A stretch of 64,000 bases of DNA from NCBI GenBank assembly GCA_002401865.1, contig NVUK01000007.1, forward strand, positions 1 through 64,000, in the 5' to 3' direction. The position numbers were made by a program, and so were the translations under genes. This DNA is from Candidatus Aerophobota bacterium (GTDB taxonomy: Bacteria > Chlamydiota > Chlamydiia > Chlamydiales > Simkaniaceae). Every line of letters starts with the position of its first letter. The first letter of the stretch is position 1. Below, piece after piece: positions 17,239 through 28,567 of this stretch. The notes under the pieces are model-generated. The model saw only the letters and a list, made by a program, of their open reading frames with translations, had not been told where the DNA came from and ran no database searches.

Positions 17239-18602
17239 CGCTTCTTTTTCAAACGTCTCTCTTCACGCACGATGCCGTCAAAATGGCGCGTCTCTTTAGC
17301 CACTACACCAGCTAGAAAAAAGAGACCAATCAAGTTAGGTATAGCCATAAGACCGTTCATCACATTGGCAAAACCCCAAACGACGTTTAATGAGAGAGCC
17401 GCTCCTGGAAAAACCATCACAATAAATAAAATCCTATAAGGGATAACTGCTTTTACTCCCAAAAGATATTCCATCGATTTTTCTCCATAATAAGCCCAAC
17501 CCAAAATAGTTGAAAAAGCAAAAGGAATAAGGGCTACAGTTACCAAAATACCACCAAACGGGATTACAGAATCAAACGCTTTAAGCACCAAAGAAGGTCC
17601 AATTAGAGCGTTTCCGGCACTATCTACGACTCCCAGCACTCCAGTAACAGCAATAGCAAGAGCCGTTATTGTACACACAATCCCTGTTGTTAAAAACACA
17701 CTAGACATGGAGATAAGCGCTTGACGTCCTGGCGTATCTGTTTTTGCCGCAGCAGCTGCTATCGGCGAGCTACCAAGACCTGCTTCACTAGAAAAAATAC
17801 CTCTAGAAAACCCTAGTCTGATAGCGCTCATAATAGTGGCTCCTACAAAACCTCCAAAGGCAGCTTGTCCTTTAAACGCTGAAGTAAATATCAATTTAAA
17901 CGCTGCAGGAACAAACTCTATTCTTGCAAACACTACGATAAGACCAGTAATAATATAAAAACTAGCCATGGCAGGCACTAAATAAGAAGAGATTTTACCA
18001 ATGCTTTTGATACCGCCAAGAAGCGCAATACCCACTAACACCATAAGAACAAGGCCGGTTACATTAGGAGAGACGTGGCACATATCTTGCATAGCTATAG
18101 CTACAGAATTTGCCTGAACTAAATTACCAATACCAAAAGCTGCACCACTGGCAAGTATAGCAAAAGTCACACCTAAAAATTTAGACTTTAACCCTTTTTC
18201 TAAATAGTACATAGGGCCACCACACATGAGGCCATTGCTATCCACTTCCCGGTATTTAATCGCCAAAATAGCTTCTGCATACTTTGTAGCCATACCAAAT
18301 AAAGCCGATACCCACATCCAAAAAACAGCTCCCATACCACCTATAGATATCGCTGTAGCAACGCCTGTGATACTACCGATACCGATGGTCGCTGCAAGAC
18401 ATGTCATCAACGCTTCAAAGTGGCTAATATCCCCTTTTGCATTATCATCATGGCGGCTAAAAGCGAGTTTATGGGCATATCCAAAATAGCGAAACTGCAC
18501 TCCTCTCGTACAAATAGTTAAATATACGCCTACAATAACCAAAAAAATTAGAAGAGGAGGTCCCCATACCCAAGCGTTAACTACACCAATGAACTTTTCC
18601 AT
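17235..18602 (-). CDS. Alanine/glycine:sodium symporter (AGCS family)
   Basis: This 455-residue protein has about ten membrane helices. It carries AGCS-family signatures: the N-terminal VWGPPLLIFLVIVGVYLTI, GVQFRYFGYA, the TCLAATIGIGSITGVATAI loop and the FSRGIFSSEAGLGSSPIAAAAAKTD block, which is highly characteristic. The family takes up D/L-alanine or glycine with sodium in the inner membrane. It is transcribed towards valS and diverges from the DAHP synthase gene. Alanine uptake suits an organism that makes peptidoglycan from host amino acids; that link is inference. Confidence 0.92.
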   Translation of the reverse strand: MEKFIGVVNAWVWGPPLLIFLVIVGVYLTICTRGVQFRYFGYAHKLAFSRHDDNAKGDISHFEALMTCLAATIGIGSITGVATAISIGGMGAVFWMWVSALFGMATKYAEAILAIKYREVDSNGLMCGGPMYYLEKGLKSKFLGVTFAILASGAAFGIGNLVQANSVAIAMQDMCHVSPNVTGLVLMVLVGIALLGGIKSIGKISSYLVPAMASFYIITGLIVVFARIEFVPAAFKLIFTSAFKGQAAFGGFVGATIMSAIRLGFSRGIFSSEAGLGSSPIAAAAAKTDTPGRQALISMSSVFLTTGIVCTITALAIAVTGVLGVVDSAGNALIGPSLVLKAFDSVIPFGGILVTVALIPFAFSTILGWAYYGEKSMEYLLGVKAVIPYRILFIVMVFPGAALSLNVVWGFANVMNGLMAIPNLIGLFFLAGVVAKETRHFDGIVREERRLKKKR

Positions 18603-18716
18603 AATAAAAACACTCTAAAAAATATAAAAATAATGCCTCTAGTTTATGCAAAATCTTCTTTTTTTTCCACTGCTACCTTTTTCAAAACTTTAAAAAACAT
18701 TATTCGTAGAGATATC

Positions 18717-18746
18717 TTGAAACTTAACTCTTATTTATGCTAATTC
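18717..18746 (+). promoter_or_regulatory. Putative promoter of DAHP synthase
   Basis: TTGAAA, 18 bases, then TAATTC preceded by TGC (an extended -10), 28 bases before the ATG at 18775. Judged by eye from match to the sigma-70-type consensus. Confidence 0.4.
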
Positions 18747-18774
18747 TTGGCTCTTAAACCTTAAGGCCCATGCT

Positions 18775-19779
18775 ATGTATCAACCTTTAATCACTCCAAA
18801 AAAAGCGCGCAGTTTAATTCCTATTTCTGCAAGCAACACCCATTTTGTAGACCAATCAAGAAAGCACTTACAAAGTATAATGCAACCCCTCTCTACACAA
18901 TTAGCCATTGGTGTAGGCCCTTGTTCTATTCACCAGCCCCACTTAGCGATAGAGTATGCTAAAGAACTTAAAGCTTTTTCTAAAACTCTCTCTGGAAATA
19001 TTAAGCTCTACATGCGTGTGTTTTTTGAAAAGCCGCGTACACAATTTTCATGGAAAGGGCTAATTCATGATCCTGATCTTGATGAGAGTTACGCACTAGA
19101 AAAAGGTATTTTAACGGCAAGGGAAATTTTAAAACAGATCACAGATCTTGAAGTACCTATTGTTACAGAACTTCTCGATCCCCATATTTTTCTTTTTGTA
19201 GAAGATTTCATTTCTTGGGGAATGATTGGCTCAAGAACCTGCTATTCACAAATCCATCGCCAGCTAGCATCACACGTAAGTTTCCCTATGGGATTTAAAA
19301 ATGCTATTGATGGTAGCTTTTCTCCAGCGATTCACGGCGCTACATATGCTGCTAAGGCCCAAAAATATATTGGAACCAATATAGACGGCCGCTTAAGTCA
19401 AATCACGTCGCCAGGAAACAAATTTACGCACTTAGTGCTTAGAGGCGGCGAAAAGGGTCCTAATTTTGATGAAAACTCTATTAACGCTGCACTAGAACTT
19501 CAAGAAAAACTAGGACTAAGAGCTCCCACAGTTGTTGACTGCTCTCACGGTAATGCACGCACTTACAAAGACCAAATAGAGGCATTCAAATCAACGCTGC
19601 AGCAAATCGCTTCCACACCAGAGAGACATATTTTTGGCCTAATGCTTGAAAGCCACCTAAAAGAGGGCCGCGAACTCTCTCTTACAGATCCTTGTCTCGG
19701 ATTAGATGACACATTTGCTCTAATTAAAGAAGCGGATCATCTTTTAACGCGCACTACCACCACCGCTGCTGCTCTCTAA
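18775..19779 (+). CDS. 3-deoxy-7-phosphoheptulonate (DAHP) synthase, AroF/G/H type
   Basis: The enzyme joins phosphoenolpyruvate and erythrose 4-phosphate in the first step of the shikimate pathway. This 334-residue protein is a type I AroG-like enzyme: GVGPCSIHQP holds the metal-binding Cys, VDCSHGN the His, MLESHL the Glu and DPCLGLDD the Asp. The segments RVFFEKPRT, VTELLDPH, GSRTCYSQIHRQLAS and GFKNAIDG are also typical. It stands alone between the symporter and the TIR cluster. The transaldolase gene elsewhere in the window (38084) makes one substrate. Confidence 0.94.
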   Translation: MYQPLITPKKARSLIPISASNTHFVDQSRKHLQSIMQPLSTQLAIGVGPCSIHQPHLAIEYAKELKAFSKTLSGNIKLYMRVFFEKPRTQFSWKGLIHDPDLDESYALEKGILTAREILKQITDLEVPIVTELLDPHIFLFVEDFISWGMIGSRTCYSQIHRQLASHVSFPMGFKNAIDGSFSPAIHGATYAAKAQKYIGTNIDGRLSQITSPGNKFTHLVLRGGEKGPNFDENSINAALELQEKLGLRAPTVVDCSHGNARTYKDQIEAFKSTLQQIASTPERHIFGLMLESHLKEGRELSLTDPCLGLDDTFALIKEADHLLTRTTTTAAAL

Positions 19780-19784
19780 AAGAA

Positions 19785-19904
19785 TCACTCTACATCTGCG
19801 CGTTTTAGAACAAGAATATAGCACTGCCTCAAATGCTTCTGTACGTTTTTAAAAGTTTTAACTTCGGTACTACCTGTACTGGCACTTGCAGAAACTAAAC
19901 TCAT
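19785..19904 (-). CDS. Short ORF coupled to TIR paralogue 2
   Basis: A 39-codon frame starts at an ATG that overlaps the stop of the TIR gene as ATGA (19901-19904). It begins MSLVSASASTGSTEVK and ends LVLKRADVE. No family was recognised. Translational coupling is the main support; it could equally be chance or a worn remnant of a longer C-terminal module. It fills most of the gap before the DAHP synthase stop. Confidence 0.3.
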   Translation of the reverse strand: MSLVSASASTGSTEVKTFKNVQKHLRQCYILVLKRADVE

Positions 19905-22900
19905 AACCAAAAATCTCCTATTCTAAAAATGTTATCCTCTTCTAATCCATCGAGATACGCTTTCACTTGTCCAAGAATAGCTTCTGTCTCTTTTGCTTTT
20001 TCCAAATACCCGCTAATTTCAGTTATTCTATTCTCTCGTTGTTCTTGCTCTTCTACTTCCCTAGTAGGTACTGCTTTACCTGACCTAACAGACTCTGCAT
20101 GGGAAGCGACCCTCCAAATAGGATTTCTAGGTTGAGGAAGAACCATCACAGCGCTCATTAGTTGTGGAATAGTTTTTCCTAAAGCTACGATCAGGCTTTG
20201 TGCATAGGCAGCTAAATGTGCATCTGCTGCTACTGCGCCGCTCACATATTTCGATGAAGACGCGTCAGCTTGATCAGATTTAGGCGCTGCTATTTGTTGA
20301 AGCCTGTTTATGATACTTTTAGTTCTACCTGTACCTTCTGATCGCAGATCATTGCGCATGATATTTTGTAGTCTACTGTTAAATAGGCCAGGGTCTGGTG
20401 CTGTCATCTTACCCACCAAATCATCTAACTTTCTTTTTACGCTCGTTGTTCTCACCGTTTTTTTACCTTTTTTTAACGCCCAGGTGACAAAATCGCTTAT
20501 ACTTTTATTTATTTCTTCGCTTACACGCTTTGCCTGTTGCTCTGCTCTACTTATCTTCTTTCGACCACCACTCAAAGCTACAGAAACCCTCCTCTTTTGA
20601 GGACCAAAAGAGCTATCTCCGCTCTCTACAACACGGTGCAAGCTTACCTGTGAATAAGGAGGTTCTGGCACAGCCGCCAATCTAATAGACGGTGGTTTGC
20701 TCGAGAATTCCCCACGAACATCCATCCCACTACTACCAACAGTCGCTCCAAAACCTCTTTGCCACAATTTAATAACCCGTCGTTCTCCTACATGCCTACC
20801 ACCCTCATGCACAGTTATTTGAGTACTACCAAAATCTGAATCATGCCCACTTTCAGCCCCGCTTCCATAAGACCCTGTATCTACTGACTCTGGAAATGAT
20901 GTTGCAGGGCTAATATCATAAGGATTTAATACCCATGAGTCAGAATGATCCGCACCTATACCTTCCTGATAGGCTTTTAAAGTCTTCTCTAAAGACTTTC
21001 TTAAATTTTTTTGCTTTGGATAAGCTGTATCTACCTTTGCTTTAAGAGTATCAAAGCTCTGCCGCGCATAAGGGCAAGCATCTCCTTGTTTTATAAACGA
21101 GAGCAAATACTCTATAGCAAGAAAACGCGCATCTCTAAACTTATCTACTTGTTGAAATAAGCTCAAACCTTGAAACCATCCCGGAAGACCTCCCCTAACT
21201 TCACTTGTACCTACATACCCGGCCTCTAAAAACTCTCCTAACTCGCAGAGTGCTTTTTGTTTTAATGACTCTTCCGCATGAGCATTGTTCAAAATTGTCC
21301 CATAAGCCATCGCTAAACTAATAGCATACTCATTTCCTTTTTTCTCAAAGCCACTAGGAACCATTTTAGCAAATTCAGCTGGGCTTGTAACCTTCTGTGA
21401 ATCCCACACCACTTTCCAGGTGTCTGGATACCATGATTCTACACCAATTTGTTTACATCGACTCCTTCCCCAAGAATCCCGTTGCTTTAAAAATGTGTAA
21501 ATACCCTCTATACTTTCATTCAGTGAATGATCTTCTATCGCCTGCCAAACACTATCAGTCACATTTAAGCATAAAGCCGCTTGCTTACAGCTACGCAAAT
21601 GGAATTTTACTTCCACAGAATTGACCAATGATCCATCTCTAAACATCACTGCATCAGGAGTGCTATCCATTAACTTTTTTACCAAGAGAGCTATTTCTTG
21701 TTGTTTTGTTTGTTCTTTGGGTTGTTGCTGAGTCCAATGGTGATACCACAGTCCTTCCAGAACAAAACGGTAAACGCGAGCAAGAGATATTTTCAATTCA
21801 TTCGTCTGACTTGATAAAGTAAGAGCCTTATGAATATGCTCCTGTGGATGCCATAGTTCCTGCAATAAGATGGGAGAAGGGGTTTGCACATGTCTTACTA
21901 AAAGATCCAGTAACATTTCGCCCAGGTGATCGGCGCGTCCTGGTAAATCTGCTTGTGTTGGATTTTGCCCAACAAGGGTAAAGAGCCTTTTAAGATGAGG
22001 AGTAATCCCTTGAGTTACGCTTTGTAACCTAGGTGGCTCATAGCGCCCAATAATGGCCTCCAACGTTTTTGGACTGAATCTTAAAGGACTTCTTTCCCCC
22101 TCTCTACAATCTTTTACAAACGCTGCTAAGCCATCCAAGTCTTCTCTCTTTACTCGTTCTTTTAAACTTTCTAAATCTGCCTTCCACTGACCTATCACTC
22201 CTTTTGCCCAGTTTCGATCTTTTCCTCTCATGGCAGCCAGTAGTTTAAAAGCATTGGCAAAATAATTTCTTTGCCAATTGGCATCGGTATCCGTTTGGAA
22301 CTTCACGGAAAAAAGAGAGGTGAAAAAGGGGTGAGGATTTGCCTCTTTTCTAGAACCTGAAAAGTAGATAGGATAAATGCCATGCCCATTTATGCCTGTT
22401 TGTTCAATGCGGGGGATAAGCATTTTTTTTATTTCGTAGGTAACTCCAATCACTTCGGCATCCACTTTCTCTTTTAATTTTGGAGTGCAGACAACAATAA
22501 CCACATCATCGGTGCGCGCTTGGCCCATAAAATCATACAAATCGGTTGCTAAATCTAAGTCCCGCGAACAGAAATGCACATTATAGCCCGCTAGTTCTGC
22601 ATCAGCTACTAACTTCTCTTCTAAAAAAGCGCCTACCTCTCTTTCTGAAACATTGAAACAAAAAAAACAGGTTTTTTTAACCGGAGACTCTCCCTGTAAA
22701 AGTCGCCCGATAGCAGCTTCAAAAAATGCGCGTTCTACGCACTCGAAAAAGTTATCTGTTCCGTGAGACAATTCCAACAAGGGATACTTGCTACTCAAAA
22801 GCTTTTGAGCTCTTGCAGTATTTAACACCGCACTGTTTTGCCAACAGCCCTGCACTTGTCCAGAGGGAACACCTTGTAACTGAACTACCCGCCTATATAA

Positions 22901-23062
22901 GACCCCCTCTTCTACTATGAATCCAATATGCTGAACTATAAAAGTTTGAATCGAGTGCCTATACACACAAAAAATAACATCTTCTCTTTTTTCTCTCTTA
23001 GTTATGTGTAATTGCACCCACTGATTAGACGAACAGTAAATCTTTGAAAGTGCTTGGCTCAT
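19901..23062 (-). CDS. TIR/SEFIR-domain protein with soluble basic C-terminus (TIR paralogue 2)
   Basis: This 1053-residue protein is the most divergent of the four paralogues. The N-terminal shared region is recognisable (DVIFCVYRHSIQTFIVQ). The TIR_2/SEFIR-like domain spans about residues 130-236: CFFCFNVSE, LAGYNVHFC, VVIVVCTPKL, GVTYEIKKM with Glu210, then PIYFSGSRKE. A helical middle region follows. From about residue 700 there is a Gly/Ser-rich, probably disordered stretch, then a basic helical region with GGRKKISRAEQQAKR and GKKTVRTTSVKRK. No membrane helices, signal peptide or P-loop were seen. It starts 34 bases after the polyQ paralogue and lacks its own copy of the TIR promoter, so it is probably in that gene's transcript. 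Confidence 0.78.
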   Translation of the reverse strand: MSQALSKIYCSSNQWVQLHITKREKREDVIFCVYRHSIQTFIVQHIGFIVEEGVLYRRVVQLQGVPSGQVQGCWQNSAVLNTARAQKLLSSKYPLLELSHGTDNFFECVERAFFEAAIGRLLQGESPVKKTCFFCFNVSEREVGAFLEEKLVADAELAGYNVHFCSRDLDLATDLYDFMGQARTDDVVIVVCTPKLKEKVDAEVIGVTYEIKKMLIPRIEQTGINGHGIYPIYFSGSRKEANPHPFFTSLFSVKFQTDTDANWQRNYFANAFKLLAAMRGKDRNWAKGVIGQWKADLESLKERVKREDLDGLAAFVKDCREGERSPLRFSPKTLEAIIGRYEPPRLQSVTQGITPHLKRLFTLVGQNPTQADLPGRADHLGEMLLDLLVRHVQTPSPILLQELWHPQEHIHKALTLSSQTNELKISLARVYRFVLEGLWYHHWTQQQPKEQTKQQEIALLVKKLMDSTPDAVMFRDGSLVNSVEVKFHLRSCKQAALCLNVTDSVWQAIEDHSLNESIEGIYTFLKQRDSWGRSRCKQIGVESWYPDTWKVVWDSQKVTSPAEFAKMVPSGFEKKGNEYAISLAMAYGTILNNAHAEESLKQKALCELGEFLEAGYVGTSEVRGGLPGWFQGLSLFQQVDKFRDARFLAIEYLLSFIKQGDACPYARQSFDTLKAKVDTAYPKQKNLRKSLEKTLKAYQEGIGADHSDSWVLNPYDISPATSFPESVDTGSYGSGAESGHDSDFGSTQITVHEGGRHVGERRVIKLWQRGFGATVGSSGMDVRGEFSSKPPSIRLAAVPEPPYSQVSLHRVVESGDSSFGPQKRRVSVALSGGRKKISRAEQQAKRVSEEINKSISDFVTWALKKGKKTVRTTSVKRKLDDLVGKMTAPDPGLFNSRLQNIMRNDLRSEGTGRTKSIINRLQQIAAPKSDQADASSSKYVSGAVAADAHLAAYAQSLIVALGKTIPQLMSAVMVLPQPRNPIWRVASHAESVRSGKAVPTREVEEQEQRENRITEISGYLEKAKETEAILGQVKAYLDGLEEDNIFRIGDFWL

Positions 23063-23096
23063 AGTAATCTCCTATAATGGTTTATAATTCCTATTG

Positions 23097-24662
<1,566 letters not shown>

Positions 24663-24697
24663 ATTAAACCTCCTAATTGGATCTCTTTGGGTCAGCC

Positions 24698-24737
24698 ATT
24701 TTAAAAGATTGTGTTAATTTATTTCAAATATTTATTT
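24698..24737 (-). promoter_or_regulatory. Shared TIR-family promoter, copy 2
   Basis: Minus strand: AAATAAATATTTGA, 13 bases, AATCTTT, then TAAAAT as the likely -10 (18 bases from TTGAAA). The distal block ends 62 bases before the start at 24662, the same distance as for the gene starting at 8259. Confidence 0.65.
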
Positions 24738-24753
24738 GCATACTTTAAAACAT

Positions 24754-27462
24754 TTATTCCCCTTCCTCTATCAACTGACTCTCCTCCAATGTGCTAACCA
24801 GCAGTTGATCCGAATCTTCTACATTATGCAACGTAGAGTTAACCCACTGAAAAAAATCCTCTGCTAGGGAAGGACCAAACCAATAAAGACACGCAAGCAA
24901 AAGCATTTGTTGTAACCTTGAAACACCTGCATCACGCGTTATGCGATTACCTATGGATCTCATAGTGTGGCGAAATCTTAGTAAAAAGGGTGTTGAGCGT
25001 ATAACTGCTGGAAGATGTGTACAGTAAAGCAAAAATAGCGCCCCACAAGCCACCTTATAATAGCTAACAAAAAGCTCATATTCCGCTTGGTCCATAGCAA
25101 GCTCACCAGCTTTATAAATCGACCCTATCACTCCTAGTGCAACTCCTAGCTCTTTCCATTCACCTATTTCACCAAATGCGCCACGTGTAGCAATAACAGA
25201 CACGGCACTACCAATACTAAGAGTCACTAGCTCAATAAATTCAGAAATTGCGCCAAGCAAAAAAAACAAGCTCAGTAAGTCAAGATCCTCAAGATCTATC
25301 CAAAACCCCCTGTCTAAAGAATACACGAACATGAAAGCCATAGCAATTGCGCCAGATGCCAGAAGAGCGAGGGTTCCACCCACTTTCAATACTGAGTTTA
25401 TTAAATCTGTACAAAAAGAGGGTAAAGCTCGGAGAAATGAGGGCTCCATGATAGCTTGAGAAAAACTTTCTTCGCTTAAAGGATTCTCTAAAACAAAAAG
25501 TTTTTTCCCTATTTCTTGTAATATTTGTCTGCTTTTTTCTGGATAAGGCCCCTCATTGCCTAGCCTAGTCAATTCAAACAGATGCTCTAATGCAAATTGT
25601 CGAACCTGCCTAGATGGATCTATCCCCTTTGAAGAGAGGTCAAAGTTTCTGATAAAATAATCTAAAGCTACTACCCAAGCTTTATATCTCTCGTGAACTA
25701 GCGCTCCTAAACTGCTCAATGCCTCATCTCTTGGCATATCTATTTGATTACTACCTAAAACATGCAAACTTGCAATCGCCCTAGCAACACCTCTTTCCCC
25801 CTCTCCACTTCCAACAAGTAGCCTTGTCCAGGTTTGAAAAAGTATCTGTGGACATACTTCACTGTACCACTCTGCTACGCCAGCATCTTTATACGAATGC
25901 TTTAAAAAGTTGGTAATTTGAGTAATATCGCTTTTGTCATGCACCTGTCTTTTATACATTTCCCAACACTCTTTACCCACATCAAGGCAACGCACTGCTT
26001 GCTTGGAGCAGTTGAGATAAAACTTTGTCTCCGTAGAACTTGTTGTCTCTTCTGGAAGCTCCTTTAACAACCGATTAACCAAATGCTCTGTTGACGCTCT
26101 CTCATCACCATGCCTTGGCTGCCTAGCTCGTGGATCGCTCCAACATAAAAACCAAATACCTTCTAGAGTCAAATAATAAACTTCCGCTACTATTCTTGTT
26201 AGATCGCCATTTTTAGATATTAACTCTAAAGATTCTTCCAGTCTTGTTTTACACCTCCATAATTCATGCAGTAAACGCTCATTGTAAGACAAATTGTCCA
26301 TATTCTCTTGTAAAAGAACGGACATAACCCCGCGCAATTCTCTAGCTTTATCTACTAAGCCTGGATGATGATGATTCTCTTTAACCAGTCTATGAAATTG
26401 ATGCTCTTTATGTACCGCTTCAAACGTTTTAAAAGTCGTTGTTTCATACCAAGCGGTCACTTGTTCCATATGCTCTTCACTTAGTAGTGGATCTAACCTC
26501 TCTCCTGGGTCTAGAGTTTTTTCTCGTGATAATTTATCGGGCAAATTTTGAAGATCTTTTCTCCATAGCTCTATATGGTCTCCCGCTTCATTTCGACTCA
26601 TCCCTTTCAAAGCTGCAATAAATTTAAATGCCGTTTCAAAATAGTTGTCCTCCCAAGCATCATCGCTATCTGCAAAAAGTTTGGCTGCAAAACAGGTCAA
26701 AAACCATGGATTAGGAGCAGATTCTTCTCTTGATCCTGAATAAAAAAGAGGAAAAACATCCTTGGGATTTGATCCATCTCTAACCTTACGTGCTCCATTC
26801 ACCAGGCTCACTTCATAACTCACTCCCAGTACTTTATCCTCCACCTTTTTTTTCAGTGCAGGTGTACAAACCACCACAGCTCTATCCGAGTAATAAGCCT
26901 CATCCATAAAATCGAAAAGATTATCCGAGTACTCCAAATCACGAAAGCAAAAATGCACTTTAAAGCCCGCTAATTCTATATCTAGTACTAGCTTGTCGCG
27001 TAAAAAATCACCGACATCTGATTCGCTAACATTAAAACAGATAAAACAAGTAGGTACTTCATTGTCACTACCAGGGCAAGGCCTATCTCTTAAACAATCA
27101 ACAATCGAAGCTTCAAACAAAACTCTTCTAGCACTTCTTTGAAATGTTTCTTCCCCTTGAGACAAGGACATAACAGGGTGTGATCTACTTAAAAGCTGCT
27201 GCGAACAACGACAAGCACTTTCTATAGCATGACTTATCCAACTTTCACCTGCCTGCTCAACAATTTTCGCTTCAATCTGCACTACTCTTCTTTCTAAACG
27301 GTTTGCCGCGAAATATTTTACAAACACTTGCCCCACATAATCTCTCATCGAGGCGCGGTATACTAGAAAAACAACATACTCCCTTTCTCTACCCTGCCGA
27401 GTAATACCAAAGTAATAAGGACGAATAACTCCACTTGCAACCGGCTGAGTAGACATAGACAA
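24754..27462 (-). CDS. TIR/SEFIR-domain protein with C-terminal membrane helices (TIR paralogue 4)
   Basis: This 902-residue protein is a near full-length relative of paralogue 1. The shared N-terminus (PYYFGITRQ, EYVVFLVYRASMRDYVGQ) is followed by the TIR_2/SEFIR-like domain at about 137-248: CFICFNVSESDVGDF, VVVCTPAL, GVSYEVSL with Glu217. The helical middle region matches paralogue 1 closely (FKTFEAVHKE, LSYNERLLHELWRCK, CWEMYKRQVHDKSDITQ). The C-terminal part has ordinary hydrophobic helices at about 700-730, 745-775 and 820-845 where paralogue 1 has Gly-Leu repeats, then the common motif RHTMRS...RITRD. No signal peptide was seen. It carries the family promoter and AGGGAG before the ATG. 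Confidence 0.8.
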   Translation of the reverse strand: MSMSTQPVASGVIRPYYFGITRQGREREYVVFLVYRASMRDYVGQVFVKYFAANRLERRVVQIEAKIVEQAGESWISHAIESACRCSQQLLSRSHPVMSLSQGEETFQRSARRVLFEASIVDCLRDRPCPGSDNEVPTCFICFNVSESDVGDFLRDKLVLDIELAGFKVHFCFRDLEYSDNLFDFMDEAYYSDRAVVVCTPALKKKVEDKVLGVSYEVSLVNGARKVRDGSNPKDVFPLFYSGSREESAPNPWFLTCFAAKLFADSDDAWEDNYFETAFKFIAALKGMSRNEAGDHIELWRKDLQNLPDKLSREKTLDPGERLDPLLSEEHMEQVTAWYETTTFKTFEAVHKEHQFHRLVKENHHHPGLVDKARELRGVMSVLLQENMDNLSYNERLLHELWRCKTRLEESLELISKNGDLTRIVAEVYYLTLEGIWFLCWSDPRARQPRHGDERASTEHLVNRLLKELPEETTSSTETKFYLNCSKQAVRCLDVGKECWEMYKRQVHDKSDITQITNFLKHSYKDAGVAEWYSEVCPQILFQTWTRLLVGSGEGERGVARAIASLHVLGSNQIDMPRDEALSSLGALVHERYKAWVVALDYFIRNFDLSSKGIDPSRQVRQFALEHLFELTRLGNEGPYPEKSRQILQEIGKKLFVLENPLSEESFSQAIMEPSFLRALPSFCTDLINSVLKVGGTLALLASGAIAMAFMFVYSLDRGFWIDLEDLDLLSLFFLLGAISEFIELVTLSIGSAVSVIATRGAFGEIGEWKELGVALGVIGSIYKAGELAMDQAEYELFVSYYKVACGALFLLYCTHLPAVIRSTPFLLRFRHTMRSIGNRITRDAGVSRLQQMLLLACLYWFGPSLAEDFFQWVNSTLHNVEDSDQLLVSTLEESQLIEEGE

Positions 27463-27492
27463 ACTCCCTGTTAAAGCTCTTTTGGGATCGCG

Positions 27493-27531
27493 AGTGTAAA
27501 GATTTAATTAAAAAAAATCAAATATTTATTT
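27493..27531 (-). promoter_or_regulatory. Shared TIR-family promoter, copy 3
   Basis: Minus strand: AAATAAATATTTGA, 13 bases, AATCTTT, with TACACT as the likely -10, 17 bases from TTGATT. It lies in the 85-base gap after the lipoprotein gene. The distal block ends 56 bases before the start at 27462. Confidence 0.65.
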
Positions 27532-27547
27532 TACTGATTCAAAAAAT

Positions 27548-27988
27548 CTATTGCGATGTGTCAACAAGAGGAGTCCACATAAGCTGAGACCATTGTTGTA
27601 AAACTTCTCCGCTGGGCGTTTGAATCAAGGCTCTATAGGAAAACAGTCCCTCTTTTTTCTTGTAAGGGGCCCCTTGTAAATCGTATTGAATAATGCCCCG
27701 CCTTTTATCGATATCAAAAACCAGTTTTTGCTCGCTCCAATCGCCATAAATAATTTCTAAAACTAAATGAGGATTTTTCTTTAAATTTTCTGAGGAAATA
27801 GACCACTCAACAAAAAGTATTTGGCCCAGTGGTGGTGTTATTTGAAGAGGATCAGGACTGCCAACAAAGGTGCTAGCTAGATATTGCCTATCTATAGGCT
27901 CTTTTTTTATCGTGACGTAATATTTTTCACATCCAGAACCAAAAAGTAATAGAAGAGAGAGAATAAGCGTTAAATTTTTTCCAGTCAT
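27548..27988 (-). CDS. Predicted lipoprotein, function unknown
   Basis: This 146-residue protein has a lipoprotein signal peptide with a lipobox ending LFGSGC (Cys20), so it should be lipid-anchored in the envelope. The mature part is mostly beta-prone (LVLEIIYGDWSEQKLVFDIDKRRGIIQYDLQG). I recognise no named domain. It is divergent from the Nudix gene and lies just upstream of TIR paralogue 4, which has its own promoter, so co-regulation is not implied. Confidence 0.75.
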   Translation of the reverse strand: MTGKNLTLILSLLLLFGSGCEKYYVTIKKEPIDRQYLASTFVGSPDPLQITPPLGQILFVEWSISSENLKKNPHLVLEIIYGDWSEQKLVFDIDKRRGIIQYDLQGAPYKKKEGLFSYRALIQTPSGEVLQQWSQLMWTPLVDTSQ

Positions 27989-28057
27989 AAAAAAGCTCTC
28001 ATGCTATAGTGGCTACCAACCTATCACAAGTGAAAATAAAGTGAAAATAATTCGTAA

Positions 28058-28567
28058 ATGGCTATCTTAAGAAAGTTACAACCCTCAGCTCGTGCTATCA
28101 TCTTAGACTCTGCTAAAGAAAAAATACTCCTTGTGAAACGGAAAGATTTGCCTGTTTGGGAACTTCCTGGCGGTGGAATAGAAGAGGGAGAAACTCCTGA
28201 GGAAAGTGTTTTGCGTGAAGTTTTTGAAGAGACAGGACTGAAAGCAAATATAACCCGGCCCGTTGGTATTTATTATCCTTTGTGTAGACTCGCCTCTGTT
28301 AGCTATACGTTTGAATGCACGCCTTATGAGGGAGATATGAGACTGAGTGATGAAACAACCGATATACGCTTTTTCCCTCTTAACAAACTTCCTAAATATT
28401 TGCCTCCGCCCTATCCCCACTGGATTAATGACGCTTTAGAAAACAACAGTGATTGCCTTGTAAAACCTATATCTAGTGTTACCTACAAAGCCCTTTTAGC
28501 CTACCTTATAAAATATCCCAAGCTAGTTACTATTTTTCTGCTATCAAGAATGAAAAAATCTTACTAG
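28058..28567 (+). CDS. Nudix hydrolase
   Basis: Nudix enzymes hydrolyse nucleoside diphosphates linked to another moiety. The Nudix box fits the pattern G-x5-E-x7-REUxEExGU from Gly39 to Leu61, with REVFEETGL at its end. The 169-residue length is normal for a single-domain enzyme. The substrate cannot be told from sequence; candidates include oxidised nucleotides, dinucleoside polyphosphates and nucleotide sugars. The 3' end overlaps the end of fumC on the other strand by 4 bases. Confidence 0.88.
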   Translation: MAILRKLQPSARAIILDSAKEKILLVKRKDLPVWELPGGGIEEGETPEESVLREVFEETGLKANITRPVGIYYPLCRLASVSYTFECTPYEGDMRLSDETTDIRFFPLNKLPKYLPPPYPHWINDALENNSDCLVKPISSVTYKALLAYLIKYPKLVTIFLLSRMKKSY

